A DNA stretch of 64,000 bases from QVMM01 sp047030855 (lineage in GTDB: Bacteria > Bacteroidota > Bacteroidia > Bacteroidales > Dysgonomonadaceae), in contig JBKYIJ010000008.1 of the NCBI GenBank assembly GCA_047030855.1, positions 124,001 to 188,000 of the forward strand, given 5' to 3'. The notes below the pieces were generated by a model that made no database searches, was not told the origin of the DNA, and worked only from the letters and a program-made list of their open reading frames with translations. Made by a program: the position numbers and the translations under genes. Shown one piece after another: positions 35,217 through 43,447 of the stretch; the first letter of the stretch is position 1, and every line of letters starts with the position of its first letter.

Positions 35217-35335
35217 AATGTCTATTTATAGTTAATATTGAATATCAATGGCACTTTAAAATTGCTTTTGATATGTTGTTATTTAGCTATATTGTGTTAA
35301 CTGACACAATAAAAAAGCGCAGGAACTGTCATCAT
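35217..35335. other. Start of the spacer between the divergent operons
   Basis: No gene. Contains a short ATTGTGT/ACACAAT hairpin at 35291-35310. The rest of the spacer (35466-35700) also lacks a credible gene; a minus frame at 35283-35570 is explained by the long hairpin. Confidence 0.4.
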
Positions 35336-35465
35336 ATCTGTTACTGAGGTATCGCCAAACACCTTTCCGCAAATAGACAACAGAACCCACGCCTATAAAT
35401 AGACGTGAGCGCTTGTTGCTATTATCTCTACGGAAAAAATATTGGCGATTTTCAGTAATAGAGAT
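35336..35465. repeat. Long imperfect inverted repeat (about 130 bp)
   Basis: The left arm (ATCTGTTACTGAGGTATCGC ... CCTTTCCG .. AATAGACAACA .. ACG) pairs along almost its whole length with the right arm (CGT .. TTGTTGCTATT .. CGGAAAAA .. TTGGCGATTTTCAGTAATAG). It would form one long hairpin as RNA or DNA. MITE-like or a structured leader RNA; there is no target-site duplication I can identify. Confidence 0.6.
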
Positions 35466-35700
35466 AATATCTTTAAACGCTTTAGTTATAATCAATATGT
35501 AAATTCCAAAATGCAACGCTATGCTAAATGGAATTTTAGCAAATATAAACAAAAGCGACATACTATACAATTATTTTTTTTTAATTATAATACGACTTTT
35601 ATGTTATGTAACATAAACATTATCATTGTTTTTATAGTAGTACCCAAAAAGAATAAAAGGTAACCATCGAAAGTGATTTTTTTTGAAAAAATATTAAAAT

Positions 35701-35708
35701 TATATTTG
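35701..35708 (+). promoter_or_regulatory. -7 promoter box of the caspase-sigma-CHAT operon
   Basis: TATATTTG lies 36 bp before an ATG at 35744 and 85 bp before the metacaspase ATG at 35793. It matches the housekeeping consensus, so basal transcription may not need the operon's own sigma factor. Confidence 0.6.
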
Positions 35709-35792
35709 TAAAAGGTTTGTTTTTCTCTTTAAATTAATTGACTATGGGTGTAGTTCGGTTGTTGTTTTTCCCCTTTTTTTCTATTCATAGCA

Positions 35793-36665
35793 ATGCACAA
35801 TGTATCTGCGACTACATGCAGGGCATTATTTGTCGCAATAGATAAGTATCCCGAAGGCAGTGGCTGGAGTCTCATCCATGCTGCCAATGACTATGAGATT
35901 ATAATTCCGATGTTAAAAAAGAAAGGATTTGCGGATGAGAATATTTTTGTTTTACTCAATGAAGAAGCTACAAAAGCAAATATAGAAAAAAAACTTGATG
36001 AGATATTCAGCCTTTCTGACAAAGGAGATTATATATACATACACTTTTCGTGCCACGGACAGCAAATGTTCGACGACAACGGCGATGAACCCGACGGGCT
36101 GGATGAGGCTATAATACCTTATGATGCACAGCGTCGGTACAAGAAAGGTATATATGAAGGCGAGAATCATTTGAGGGATGATATGTTGGGAAGATTAACA
36201 GACAATATAAGATATAAAATCGGGAACAAAGGCAATATGGTGATCATACTGGATGCGTGCCATTCGGGAACAGGAACAAGGGAAGGCGATGATGACGAGT
36301 ATATCAGAGGTACCGGTTATGTTTTCGCGCCCGAAGGTTATGTTTATCCTAAAATAGACCCTGATAAAGTTCGGTTCAATCTGAATAATAATAAATATAT
36401 GTCGCCCGTTACGGTGATAAGCGCATGTAAAGACTCGGAGATAAATTACGAATACAAAGATGAGAATAATAAATATTATGGAGCTTTGTCCTATGCTCTT
36501 GGCAAGTTGCAGGGCTTATCGTCGGCTCAGGTATCGACACGCAAGTTTATCGAAAAATTGAAAGAAGAAATGCAGGTTATGTTTGCTTCGAAAAGATGGC
36601 AGCAAACACCTTATGTGGAGAGTACGGATATAAAAAGAGTTTTTGAAATTGGAAAAACAAGATAA
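35793..36665 (+). CDS. Metacaspase-like protease (caspase family, C14)
   Basis: 290 residues. p20-type fold: CRALFVAIDKYPEG..W.L..A.NDYE near the start, catalytic His in IHFSCHGQQ near residue 87 followed by DDNGDEPDGLDEAIIPYD (the acidic metacaspase calcium-site-like segment), and catalytic Cys in ILDACHSGTG near 155, then TVISACKDSE and a p10-like end. The dyad is intact, so an active Arg/Lys-specific protease is likely. As called it has no signal peptide. However, an ATG at 35744 would add MGVVRLLFFPFFLFIA in frame if the T7 run at 35774-35780 were T6, giving a secreted form. First gene of the operon; it ends 10 bp before the preferred sigma start. Confidence 0.88.
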   Translation: MHNVSATTCRALFVAIDKYPEGSGWSLIHAANDYEIIIPMLKKKGFADENIFVLLNEEATKANIEKKLDEIFSLSDKGDYIYIHFSCHGQQMFDDNGDEPDGLDEAIIPYDAQRRYKKGIYEGENHLRDDMLGRLTDNIRYKIGNKGNMVIILDACHSGTGTREGDDDEYIRGTGYVFAPEGYVYPKIDPDKVRFNLNNNKYMSPVTVISACKDSEINYEYKDENNKYYGALSYALGKLQGLSSAQVSTRKFIEKLKEEMQVMFASKRWQQTPYVESTDIKRVFEIGKTR

Positions 36666-36675
36666 CGATTATCAG

Positions 36676-37242
36676 ATGTACGACAACTCAAGCTCTTCGG
36701 GGACAGAAATAGTCAAACTTTATGATGCATACAGAGAATGGTTTGTCGCGACAATAACATCTGTTTACCATTTAGACAAGGAAACGGTTCTCGACATATA
36801 TCAGGAGAGCTTCTTTGAACTGTATGTGAAATGTACCACAGAGAAAACGGAGATACGTTTTGTACGAGCCTATCTGTTGCGTATTGGTAAAAATATTGCC
36901 TGCAATTATATCCGGGATAACAGAATCACTTTAAAAGCTGAAATGTCGGAGACGGAAGGCGTAATATATGCTGATGAAACATGGGAGTATCTGGAAGAAA
37001 AAAAAATAGTAAAAGATACAATAGACTCGGCAATCTCAAAAGTAAACGGAATTTGCGAACGTATTTTTAGGCTCTTCTATTGGGAGAGAAAAAGCCTGAA
37101 AGAAATATCGAAAGAGTTGGGACACAAAGATGAGCAAGTAACCAAAAGCGCCAAATATAAGTGCAAGAAAAAACTTAAAATATATCTGGAGAGAGAATTA
37201 AAGAAAGCGGGGATAAATTTAGAAAATCTGTGGCATGAGTAA
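36676..37242 (+). CDS. ECF-type RNA polymerase sigma factor
   Basis: 188 residues from ATG 36676; TTG codons at 36643/36649 would overlap the caspase gene. Region 2: YDAYREWFVATITSVYHLDK..VLDIYQESFFELY and FVRAYLLRIGKNIACNYIRDN, the core-binding and -10 recognition helices. Region 4: CERIFRLFYWERKSLKEISKELGHKDEQVTKSAKYK, a helix-turn-helix for -35 recognition. An ECF sigma factor next to a membrane anti-sigma-like gene normally responds to an envelope signal. Its stop overlaps the next ATG by 8 bp, so the two are translated in a fixed ratio. Target promoters are unknown. Confidence 0.9.
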   Translation: MYDNSSSSGTEIVKLYDAYREWFVATITSVYHLDKETVLDIYQESFFELYVKCTTEKTEIRFVRAYLLRIGKNIACNYIRDNRITLKAEMSETEGVIYADETWEYLEEKKIVKDTIDSAISKVNGICERIFRLFYWERKSLKEISKELGHKDEQVTKSAKYKCKKKLKIYLERELKKAGINLENLWHE

Positions 37243-38041
37243 AAAATATGATAATGATTATATAGAACGTTACCTGCTGGGTGAATTGTCAGAGAAAGAA
37301 TCTTCCGAATTGGAACAGGAGATGTCCGGCAACGAAACCTTAAAGCAGGAAGTCAAGATAATGAGTAATATTCTCCTTGCTATCGACCGACGCTATGAGG
37401 CTCCGGCTTTGGCAGAAATGGCAAGTGTGAAATCGAAAGATGAAATGCGCTCGATACTTGTACAGGCTGAAAGTAAGTACAAAACACAAAAGAAACGAAA
37501 AAAGAAGTTGTTGCCGATAATACTGGCTGTAGCTGGTGTAATCCTTGTACTGGTCTATATCGGATTACAGCCGGAATATTCATCGCCTCTCCTTTTCAAA
37601 GAGTACTATGAACCTCTTCCTTATGAGGAAATTTATACACGGGGAAGCAACTCGTACAGCGAAGAACAGCAACAACTGATAGAAAAAGCAAATATTTATT
37701 ACAGTGAAAATAATTTTGCCGAAGCATTAAAAATATACAACGGCGTTACTTCGGAAATGAAAAAAGAAGATATACCTTCCGAAGTGATTATGTATCAGTC
37801 TATTTGTATGCTGGAAACAGGCAATACGCAAGAATCTATCGACCGGCTCAGGCTTTTAAGCGTTTCGGAATCTGTTTTCAGACAGGATGCCGAATGGTAT
37901 CTGTCTTTAGCATATCTGGTTAATAAACAACGAAACGATGCTGAAAAACTGCTGACGAAAATCTGCTCTGATAAAAATCACCGTTTCTCGGGAAAAGCTC
38001 ATGAACTGCTGAAACAATTAAATGAAAGGAAATGGTTTTGA
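37235..38041 (+). CDS. Membrane anti-sigma-like protein with periplasmic TPR domain
   Basis: 268 residues. The cytosolic N-terminus DNDYIERYLLGELSEKESSE..LEQEMSGNETLKQEV is the 'I..YL.GeLs..E...fE..l..d..L..e' pattern of anti-sigma factors (without the zinc CxxC). One membrane helix follows, residues about 90-111 (KLLPIILAVAGVILVLVYIG), then a periplasmic segment with a TPR-like array (QQLIEKANIYYSENNFAEAL, VIMYQSICMLETGNTQESID, EWYLSLAYLVNKQRNDAEKLL). It probably binds and restrains the adjacent sigma factor and senses through TPR contacts. Overlaps the sigma gene; the CHAT gene follows within 30 bp. Confidence 0.82.
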   Translation: MSKKYDNDYIERYLLGELSEKESSELEQEMSGNETLKQEVKIMSNILLAIDRRYEAPALAEMASVKSKDEMRSILVQAESKYKTQKKRKKKLLPIILAVAGVILVLVYIGLQPEYSSPLLFKEYYEPLPYEEIYTRGSNSYSEEQQQLIEKANIYYSENNFAEALKIYNGVTSEMKKEDIPSEVIMYQSICMLETGNTQESIDRLRLLSVSESVFRQDAEWYLSLAYLVNKQRNDAEKLLTKICSDKNHRFSGKAHELLKQLNERKWF

Positions 38042-38069
38042 TATAATAATCTGCACAATCTTATACGCC

Positions 38070-41000
38070 ATGAATACACTAAAATTTTTCATATCCTTAA
38101 TTTTATTGTTGCCTGCAACCATATGTTTTGCTCAAACAAGCAATGACAGTACGAAAAAATTACTGCAAGAAGGAGATACCCTTTATGAGAAGGCTCATTA
38201 TGCTGATGCTGAAAACACATACAATGAAGCCATCCGATCCCTCGATTACAACAATACAAAAGAGTATAAAGACTACTGTGCGGCATTGAACGGACTCGGC
38301 AATATATATTCCCGCAGAATGCGGTTTGAAAAAGCCGATTCTCTGTATAAATCCGCAATTCAAGTACTGAGGATGCGAAAAGACACATGCGGCATAGAGT
38401 ATGCCCGGACATTAAATAGTTTGTGCAGGCTGTCTGTCAATTCGCAGAAATTAACAGACGTAGATAAATTAACAGAACAATCCATCGAAATTATAACGCG
38501 TATAAAGGGAGAGAAAAATCTGGATTATACCGAAGCCCTGATCAATTTAGGATACTATAAACTGTTTAAGGGTAAATTTGCCGAATCCCTCGAATTATTG
38601 ATGAAAGCTGCCAAAATCCGATTAGACCTTTTGGGTAATACAAACCCGAAATTTGCCGAATCGTTACAAATGTTGGGTACATTTTTTTATTCCATTGGTG
38701 ATAATAAAGAGGCAGAGGGTTACTATAATGCTGCCATAAATGTGGCAAAACAAACTTTGGAAGGAAATCACCCCGACTGTTTTGAGACATTCCTTGCCCT
38801 GACAACCGTTTATGCCTCGACCGGAAGATACGATGAAAGCATGGAGATTTTAAATGCTGTATTGCCCGTTGTAGAAGTAGTGTTTGGAAAAGAACATCCC
38901 GATTATGCAGGCGGATTATCCAACCTTGGAGCAATATACTTCATCAAGGGAGATTACAGCAAAGCAGAACCCATACTGAAAGAATCGTTGGAACTTACTG
39001 ATAAGGTTTTTGGAGAAGGGCACAGTTATTATTTCAATGCCCTGAATATGCTGGCATTGCTATATTTGAATATCGGCTTTTATGACAAAGCGGAACTTAT
39101 GCTTGTTAAATCGTTGGAACTAAGGAAAAAGATATATGGCGAAAACCATCCGGATGTTGCCAATGCAATGAATAGTCTGACCATGTTTTATGTTGAAATG
39201 GGAAACTATCTGAAAGCAATACCGTTGCAGACAGAAGCTCTAAAAATGACGGCATCGACTATCGGTAAAAACACCGAATCCTATGCTGTTCAGCTAAATA
39301 ATATGGCTTCTATGCTGGGATTTGATGTAAAGGCTCTGCCGTATCTGGAAGAAGCTGCCGAAATACAAAAAAAACTTGCAGGAGAAGATAACCACTACTA
39401 TTTAAGCATAATTTCTAACATTGCTGCTATTTATCTGAATGACAAAACGAAAGGCAAAGAGTTTGCCGAACAGTATGCACTGGACGTTCTGTCCAGGAAA
39501 AAATCGGCAGTAGGCGAAAACAGCTATCACCTTTTGGGCTTGATGAATAATCTTGCCAACTTTTACAATGAGAATGGCGATTACCAAAAAGCACACGAAT
39601 TATATAAAGAAACCCTGAATATTGCAGAACAAACCTATGGCGAAAACAATTATTCCTATATCACTTTACTATCCAATACGGGATATAACTACGAAAAAGC
39701 GGGTAATCAGGTGGAGGCAGAGAAATGCTATATAAAAGCCATCGGTATTCTGAAAGAAAGAATCATATCTGATTTTGCGTTCCTGTCGGAAAATGAAAGG
39801 TTTATGCAATGGCATTTTAAGAAAACCATATCAGACTATATCTCATTTTATGCATATAAACGCATACCATACGATCCATCACTCGCAACACTGATGTATG
39901 ACAATGAGCTGTTCACCAAAAATCTTTTACTCAATTCGTCCTCACAGATACGGAGGTTGATAGCCGAAAGTAAAGACGAAGAACTTTCCGGTTTATGGGA
40001 GAAGGCAAGATTAATGAAAACGAAAGTTGCACAGGTGTTGTCTCGTAGCATTGATGATTACTCTGAAATAGAGGATATAGACAAACAGTCTCAGGCGCTC
40101 GAAAAAGATATTATAAGAAAATCTTCAATTTATAGCGATTTCCGGCAGCAGTTTTCGTCCACATGGCAGTCCGTCGAACAGTCTTTGGATTCGGACGAGG
40201 CAGCTGTCGAATTCGTAACCTTTCAGGATATGGATTTTTGGACAAGTTCATATGTTGGGGAAAAGCTGTATGCCGCTTTGGTTTTACAGCAGGGGTACGA
40301 GTATCCCGAAATGGTTTTTCTGTGCAATGAAGAACAGCTTAAGGATGCTATTTTGCAATCGGGATACACATTCGAAAGAGTCTATCCTCTGGTATGGAAA
40401 CCATTGGAAAAGCATCTGAAAAACATAAAAGAAATTTATATTTCTCCGGCGGGGCTTCTACATGGAGTTACGTTTCCGGCGATGAAGGATGATGGCAAAT
40501 ATTTATTTGACAAATATGTTGTACACAACCTTCTTTCAACAAAAGACATATCCAAAATAAAGGAAAGGAGGAGTAACAATCTGTTACAACCTGCCGAAGC
40601 CGTCATTGTTGGCGGGGCTGACTACGATTTGCCGGAGCAGGTATTGCTCGAAACGGATTATAACCTCAGACAACCTTTGAAGCCAAGCTTTACGCGTAGT
40701 TTTTTGGATGATTTGAATAATACACGCGGACAGGGCTTTTCTTATTTGTCAGGCTCGAAAACGGAAGTAAAGGCTATTGATAGTTTATTTACTGCAAAAA
40801 ATTGGCAATCTATTCTCTTGCTTGATAAGGAAGCTACCGAAACACGATTGAAAGCCGTTTTAGATTCTGTTTCCCCACAATTCTTACACATATCGACACA
40901 TGGATTCTATTTCCTTCAACCCGATAGTGCATCTGCCAACATCTATAAAATGGCGCAAGATCCTTTGGTGCGTTCAGGACTGGTTTTTTCCGGAGCTAAC

Positions 41001-41378
41001 CGTGTTTGGAACGGAGGAGAACCGGTAGACGGGCTGGATGACGGAATCCTTACCGCTTATGAGATTTCCGACATGAATCTCTTAAAAACTCAATTGGTCG
41101 TACTTTCAGCCTGCGATACCGGGCTGGGCGACATATCGAGAAGTGAAGGCGTATTTGGGCTACAAAGAGCTTTCCGCTTAGCAGGCACAAAGTCTATGAT
41201 AGTGAGTTTATGGAAAGTTCCTGACCAAGAAACCGAAGAACTGATGACCCGGTTTTATGCGAATTTGTTAGATAAAAAATTAACAGTAATTCAGGCTTTT
41301 TCAAAAACGAGGAATGAAATGAAAGCCATATATCCCCAAAATCCTGAAAAATGGGCAGGCTTTATTCTTATCGAGTAG
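38070..41378 (+). CDS. Exported TPR-CHAT protease
   Basis: 1102 residues from ATG 38070, which begins a good Sec signal (MNTLKFFISLILLLPATICF then AQ); the in-frame ATG at 38022 would bury it. Residues 30-640 are tandem TPR repeats of the kinesin-light-chain type (YTEALINLGYYKLFKGKFAE, YAGGLSNLGAIYFIKGDYSK and others, each about 40-42 residues). The C-terminal CHAT domain (about 800-1102) has catalytic His in HISTHGFYF near 945 and Cys in VVLSACDTGLGD near 1015, and ends SMIVSLWKVPD...WAGFILIE. CHAT is a separase/caspase-like protease fold. A signal peptide places it in the periplasm, on the same side as the anti-sigma TPR domain. Last gene of the operon. Confidence 0.9.
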   Translation: MNTLKFFISLILLLPATICFAQTSNDSTKKLLQEGDTLYEKAHYADAENTYNEAIRSLDYNNTKEYKDYCAALNGLGNIYSRRMRFEKADSLYKSAIQVLRMRKDTCGIEYARTLNSLCRLSVNSQKLTDVDKLTEQSIEIITRIKGEKNLDYTEALINLGYYKLFKGKFAESLELLMKAAKIRLDLLGNTNPKFAESLQMLGTFFYSIGDNKEAEGYYNAAINVAKQTLEGNHPDCFETFLALTTVYASTGRYDESMEILNAVLPVVEVVFGKEHPDYAGGLSNLGAIYFIKGDYSKAEPILKESLELTDKVFGEGHSYYFNALNMLALLYLNIGFYDKAELMLVKSLELRKKIYGENHPDVANAMNSLTMFYVEMGNYLKAIPLQTEALKMTASTIGKNTESYAVQLNNMASMLGFDVKALPYLEEAAEIQKKLAGEDNHYYLSIISNIAAIYLNDKTKGKEFAEQYALDVLSRKKSAVGENSYHLLGLMNNLANFYNENGDYQKAHELYKETLNIAEQTYGENNYSYITLLSNTGYNYEKAGNQVEAEKCYIKAIGILKERIISDFAFLSENERFMQWHFKKTISDYISFYAYKRIPYDPSLATLMYDNELFTKNLLLNSSSQIRRLIAESKDEELSGLWEKARLMKTKVAQVLSRSIDDYSEIEDIDKQSQALEKDIIRKSSIYSDFRQQFSSTWQSVEQSLDSDEAAVEFVTFQDMDFWTSSYVGEKLYAALVLQQGYEYPEMVFLCNEEQLKDAILQSGYTFERVYPLVWKPLEKHLKNIKEIYISPAGLLHGVTFPAMKDDGKYLFDKYVVHNLLSTKDISKIKERRSNNLLQPAEAVIVGGADYDLPEQVLLETDYNLRQPLKPSFTRSFLDDLNNTRGQGFSYLSGSKTEVKAIDSLFTAKNWQSILLLDKEATETRLKAVLDSVSPQFLHISTHGFYFLQPDSASANIYKMAQDPLVRSGLVFSGANRVWNGGEPVDGLDDGILTAYEISDMNLLKTQLVVLSACDTGLGDISRSEGVFGLQRAFRLAGTKSMIVSLWKVPDQETEELMTRFYANLLDKKLTVIQAFSKTRNEMKAIYPQNPEKWAGFILIE

Positions 41379-41504
41379 TTATGATGATATGTATTATATG
41401 ATAAAAACTATTATGCCATTATTCTGCATAAGTTCAATAGCAGAGGTACTGAGAAGACATCACTTGATATCATCATTATTAAGAAAGTAATAATTGAGCT
41501 TTTG

Positions 41505-41822
41505 TTAAATGTATTGCGCAACAGCATGATTGTTGGCTATATAACGAACATAGTAGATATTTTCTGTGTAGTTAAAAAAGACATACCATATTGTATTTTT
41601 ATTTCTACGGTAAGATACATAGTACATATTTTTACCATATCTGTCGAAATGTTCGGGAGCTATTCTTTTGTGTTTTGTTGTAATGGTTGAGTCTATTTCT
41701 GTAATCAATTCTGCAACATATTTTTTTGCAGAATCCTTAAACCCTAAATAGTCCTGATTGTATAGAATTTCAATCAAGTCAGCAAGAAAATCAATTACAT
41801 TTTTCGAGTAGATTACCTTCAT
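41505..41822 (-). CDS. RelE/ParE-family toxin
   Basis: 105 residues: MKVIYSKNVIDFLADLIEIL ... IAPEHFDRYGKNMYYVSYRRNKNTIWYVFF...YYVRYIANNH. The 'Y...R....W.v.f...e..y.V..i.n.' strand pattern is that of type II RelE/ParE toxins, which cleave mRNA or poison gyrase. Its ATG overlaps the stop of the upstream antitoxin-like gene (TAATG), the usual antitoxin-toxin coupling. Confidence 0.8.
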   Translation of the reverse strand: MKVIYSKNVIDFLADLIEILYNQDYLGFKDSAKKYVAELITEIDSTITTKHKRIAPEHFDRYGKNMYYVSYRRNKNTIWYVFFNYTENIYYVRYIANNHAVAQYI

Positions 41823-42013
41823 TATTTGTCCGCAAACTTATCTATTTTTTTACTAACGGCAGTAATAAGTTCTTTCCCTGATATTCCGTTAGCTATATCT
41901 TCGGCAGTAATAACTTGCTCTTTTCTATTTAGAAACATCTTATCAATACGGACATTTACTCGTTTTTTTAGTTCCTCTCCGGTAATAAACTTTTCTTTTG
42001 TTTCAGTACCCAT
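41822..42013 (-). CDS. Antitoxin-like protein partner of the RelE/ParE toxin
   Basis: 63 residues: MGTETKEKFITGEELKKRVN...RIDKMFLNRKEQVITAEDIANGI. No known DNA-binding fold is obvious, but size, position and 1-bp coupling to the toxin argue for an antitoxin. The phrase TGEELKK..xxRIxxMF recurs in the small gene at 42275-42433, so the two are related. TAACTTTG (minus) at 42033-42040 is a plausible promoter box. Confidence 0.65.
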   Translation of the reverse strand: MGTETKEKFITGEELKKRVNVRIDKMFLNRKEQVITAEDIANGISGKELITAVSKKIDKFADK

Positions 42014-42032
42014 AATTGTATTTATAATATTA

Positions 42033-42040
42033 CAAAGTTA
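42033..42040 (-). promoter_or_regulatory. -7 promoter box of the toxin-antitoxin pair
   Basis: CAAAGTTA on plus is TAACTTTG on minus, 20 bp before the antitoxin ATG. Confidence 0.5.
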
Positions 42041-42274
42041 AGAATAAATTAATGTCTTCGAATTTTTAGGGTATTTATTTATAAAAAATGAGGAGTTTAA
42101 TTATCTTGTTTTTTATTGGAGGTATTTGTCCGGTTCTATATGATTATTAGATACATTGCGGATGAAGCACAAGGCTTTTTTCTGTATTATTACAAACAAA
42201 CGATAGATTTTCTCTGTATTTGGATAAGTATGACAGGGCATGAGTATAGAGTTATCGAATAATTTTTATACAGG

Positions 42275-42433
42275 CTATTTGAACATAGCTCTGATTTTAC
42301 TTCCAATAGCTTTCTTTAGTTCTTCTCCCGTATATGCATTTTTGGTTTCTTCGGCTGTTACCAATGATTTATCAGTAGACTTATTAGATGAAGAATCACA
42401 TTTTTTATTGACAAGTATTCTTGTTGTTCCCAT
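42275..42433 (-). CDS. Orphan antitoxin-like small protein (paralogue)
   Basis: 52 codons from ATG 42433: MGTTRILVNKK...VTAEETKNAYTGEELKKAIGSKIRAMFK. Its last 19 residues match the TGEELKK..xxRIxxMF segment of the antitoxin-like gene at 41822, but no toxin follows. It is likely the truncated leftover of a second copy. Short; coding status supported mainly by this similarity. Confidence 0.45.
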   Translation of the reverse strand: MGTTRILVNKKCDSSSNKSTDKSLVTAEETKNAYTGEELKKAIGSKIRAMFK

Positions 42434-42629
42434 AATACACTCAAAGCTGAGATATTCCTGAAAACCTATGCTGAAGAGATAGACAAGATAGAAATTCACC
42501 ACTGGAATAAACAGCAATGGGGAGAAATACCCGCAGATTTTGGTAATAAGTGAAAACAGCCCCTGCATCTGGGAAGACCGAAGGGGCATTTTTTACACAC
42601 AGGTTATATAATACACATCTTCATTTTCT

Positions 42630-42637
42630 TATCTTTG
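42630..42637 (+). promoter_or_regulatory. -7 promoter box of the HU gene
   Basis: TATCTTTG lies 56 bp before the ATG at 42694. Confidence 0.5.
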
Positions 42638-42693
42638 TTCACGGGGCATAATTATAATGCTCTACCTTATTATAACACGTTATCTTATACTAA

Positions 42694-42978
42694 ATGAACA
42701 AGAAGGAAATAGTCAGTATCGCAGCAGAGATTAGCGGGCTACCCAAACAAACACTACACAAATATTTCGATATTCTGATTGAGAGTACAGCTATCGCTAT
42801 AAATGAGGGCAAGCCTGTTACAATCTCTAATTTCGGTACATTCAAAGTTAAAGAACAGAAGGAACGTTATGTCACGAACCCTCAGAATGGAGAGAGGGTA
42901 TTAACTCCAGCTAAAAAGAAAGTAGTTTTTAAAACTTCTCCGGGTTTAATAAAAAAGAAAATATATTATAATAAGTAA
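42694..42978 (+). CDS. HU/IHF family DNA-binding protein
   Basis: 94 residues. MNKKEIVSIAAEISGLPKQT, VTISNFGTFKVKEQKERYVTNPQNGER and TPAKKKVVFKTSPGLIKKK follow the HU fold (helical body, beta-arm GTF.v..r..R..RNP.tGe, C-terminal F..G). The canonical RNP is TNP here. HU proteins bend DNA and assist recombination and transcription. Located alone next to tRNA-Pro in a possible small island; it may be a host factor for an element or a chromosomal duplicate. Confidence 0.88.
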   Translation: MNKKEIVSIAAEISGLPKQTLHKYFDILIESTAIAINEGKPVTISNFGTFKVKEQKERYVTNPQNGERVLTPAKKKVVFKTSPGLIKKKIYYNK

Positions 42979-43258
42979 GGTTATATTTTTCTATAAAATA
43001 TATATTGTAAAAACGAATTTATAATTCCAATACTGCCATATATTTTTTATTTTTGAGAACCAATTTGGTAAGAAATAATATAAATTAATGTGGCGACATT
43101 AATTTCATCTATTTTTTATATAGTTAATTATAAATAGCTAAAAGAAGAATTTACGGTTTATAATATTAGGTCTTTATAAATACTTGTATAAATTTATATT
43201 TAGATTAAATTTTACAAAAAGTTTACAAAAAGTTCACACTTGGTTTTATAGAGCAAAA
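42979..43258. other. AT-rich spacer before tRNA-Pro with tandem TTTACAAAAAG
   Basis: No gene. TTTACAAAAAG occurs twice in tandem at 43211-43232 and is followed by TTCACAC, close in form and position to the GTGTTCA pairs beside the tRNA-like fragments at 5930 and 10532. Possible integrase arm sites of an element that used tRNA-Pro. Confidence 0.4.
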
Positions 43259-43288
43259 AAAGACCTACAAATATCCTTGTAAGTCTTT
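43259..43288 (-). terminator. Terminator of tRNA-Pro
   Basis: AAAGAC-C-TACAA ... TTGTAAGTCTTT hairpin 13 bp beyond the tRNA 3' end, with T-rich tail on the minus strand. Confidence 0.75.
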
Positions 43289-43300
43289 GATTATCAATCG

Positions 43301-43375
43301 TCGGGATGACTGGATTCGAACCAGCGACCACACGCCCCCCAGACGTGTACTCTAACCGGGCTGAGCTACATCCCG
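43301..43375 (-). tRNA. tRNA-Pro (anticodon GGG)
   Basis: Minus strand: acceptor CGGGATG with CATCCCG, D arm GCTC...GAGT, anticodon stem CACGT/GCGTG holding loop CTGGGGG (anticodon GGG), T arm GCTGG TTCGAAT CCAGT, discriminator A, no encoded CCA. 75 nt. Its 3' end resembles the att-like sequence at 5771-5793. Confidence 0.95.
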
Positions 43376-43447
43376 AAATCGGTTGCAAAAATACTATTTT
43401 AATTTTTTAATTACAAACAGATTGGTGTTAATCAGAAAAATTTAAGA

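Noticed and set aside
35283..35570. Minus-strand 95-codon frame
   Set aside because: It spans the long hairpin and has no recognisable protein features.
38022..38069. Upstream ATG for the TPR-CHAT gene
   Set aside because: It lies inside the anti-sigma gene and would bury the clear signal peptide that starts at 38070.
42396..42555. Plus-strand fragment ending WNKQQWGEIPADFGNK
   Set aside because: It may be the tail of a lost gene, but it has no start and too little sequence to assign; mentioned only as a remnant.
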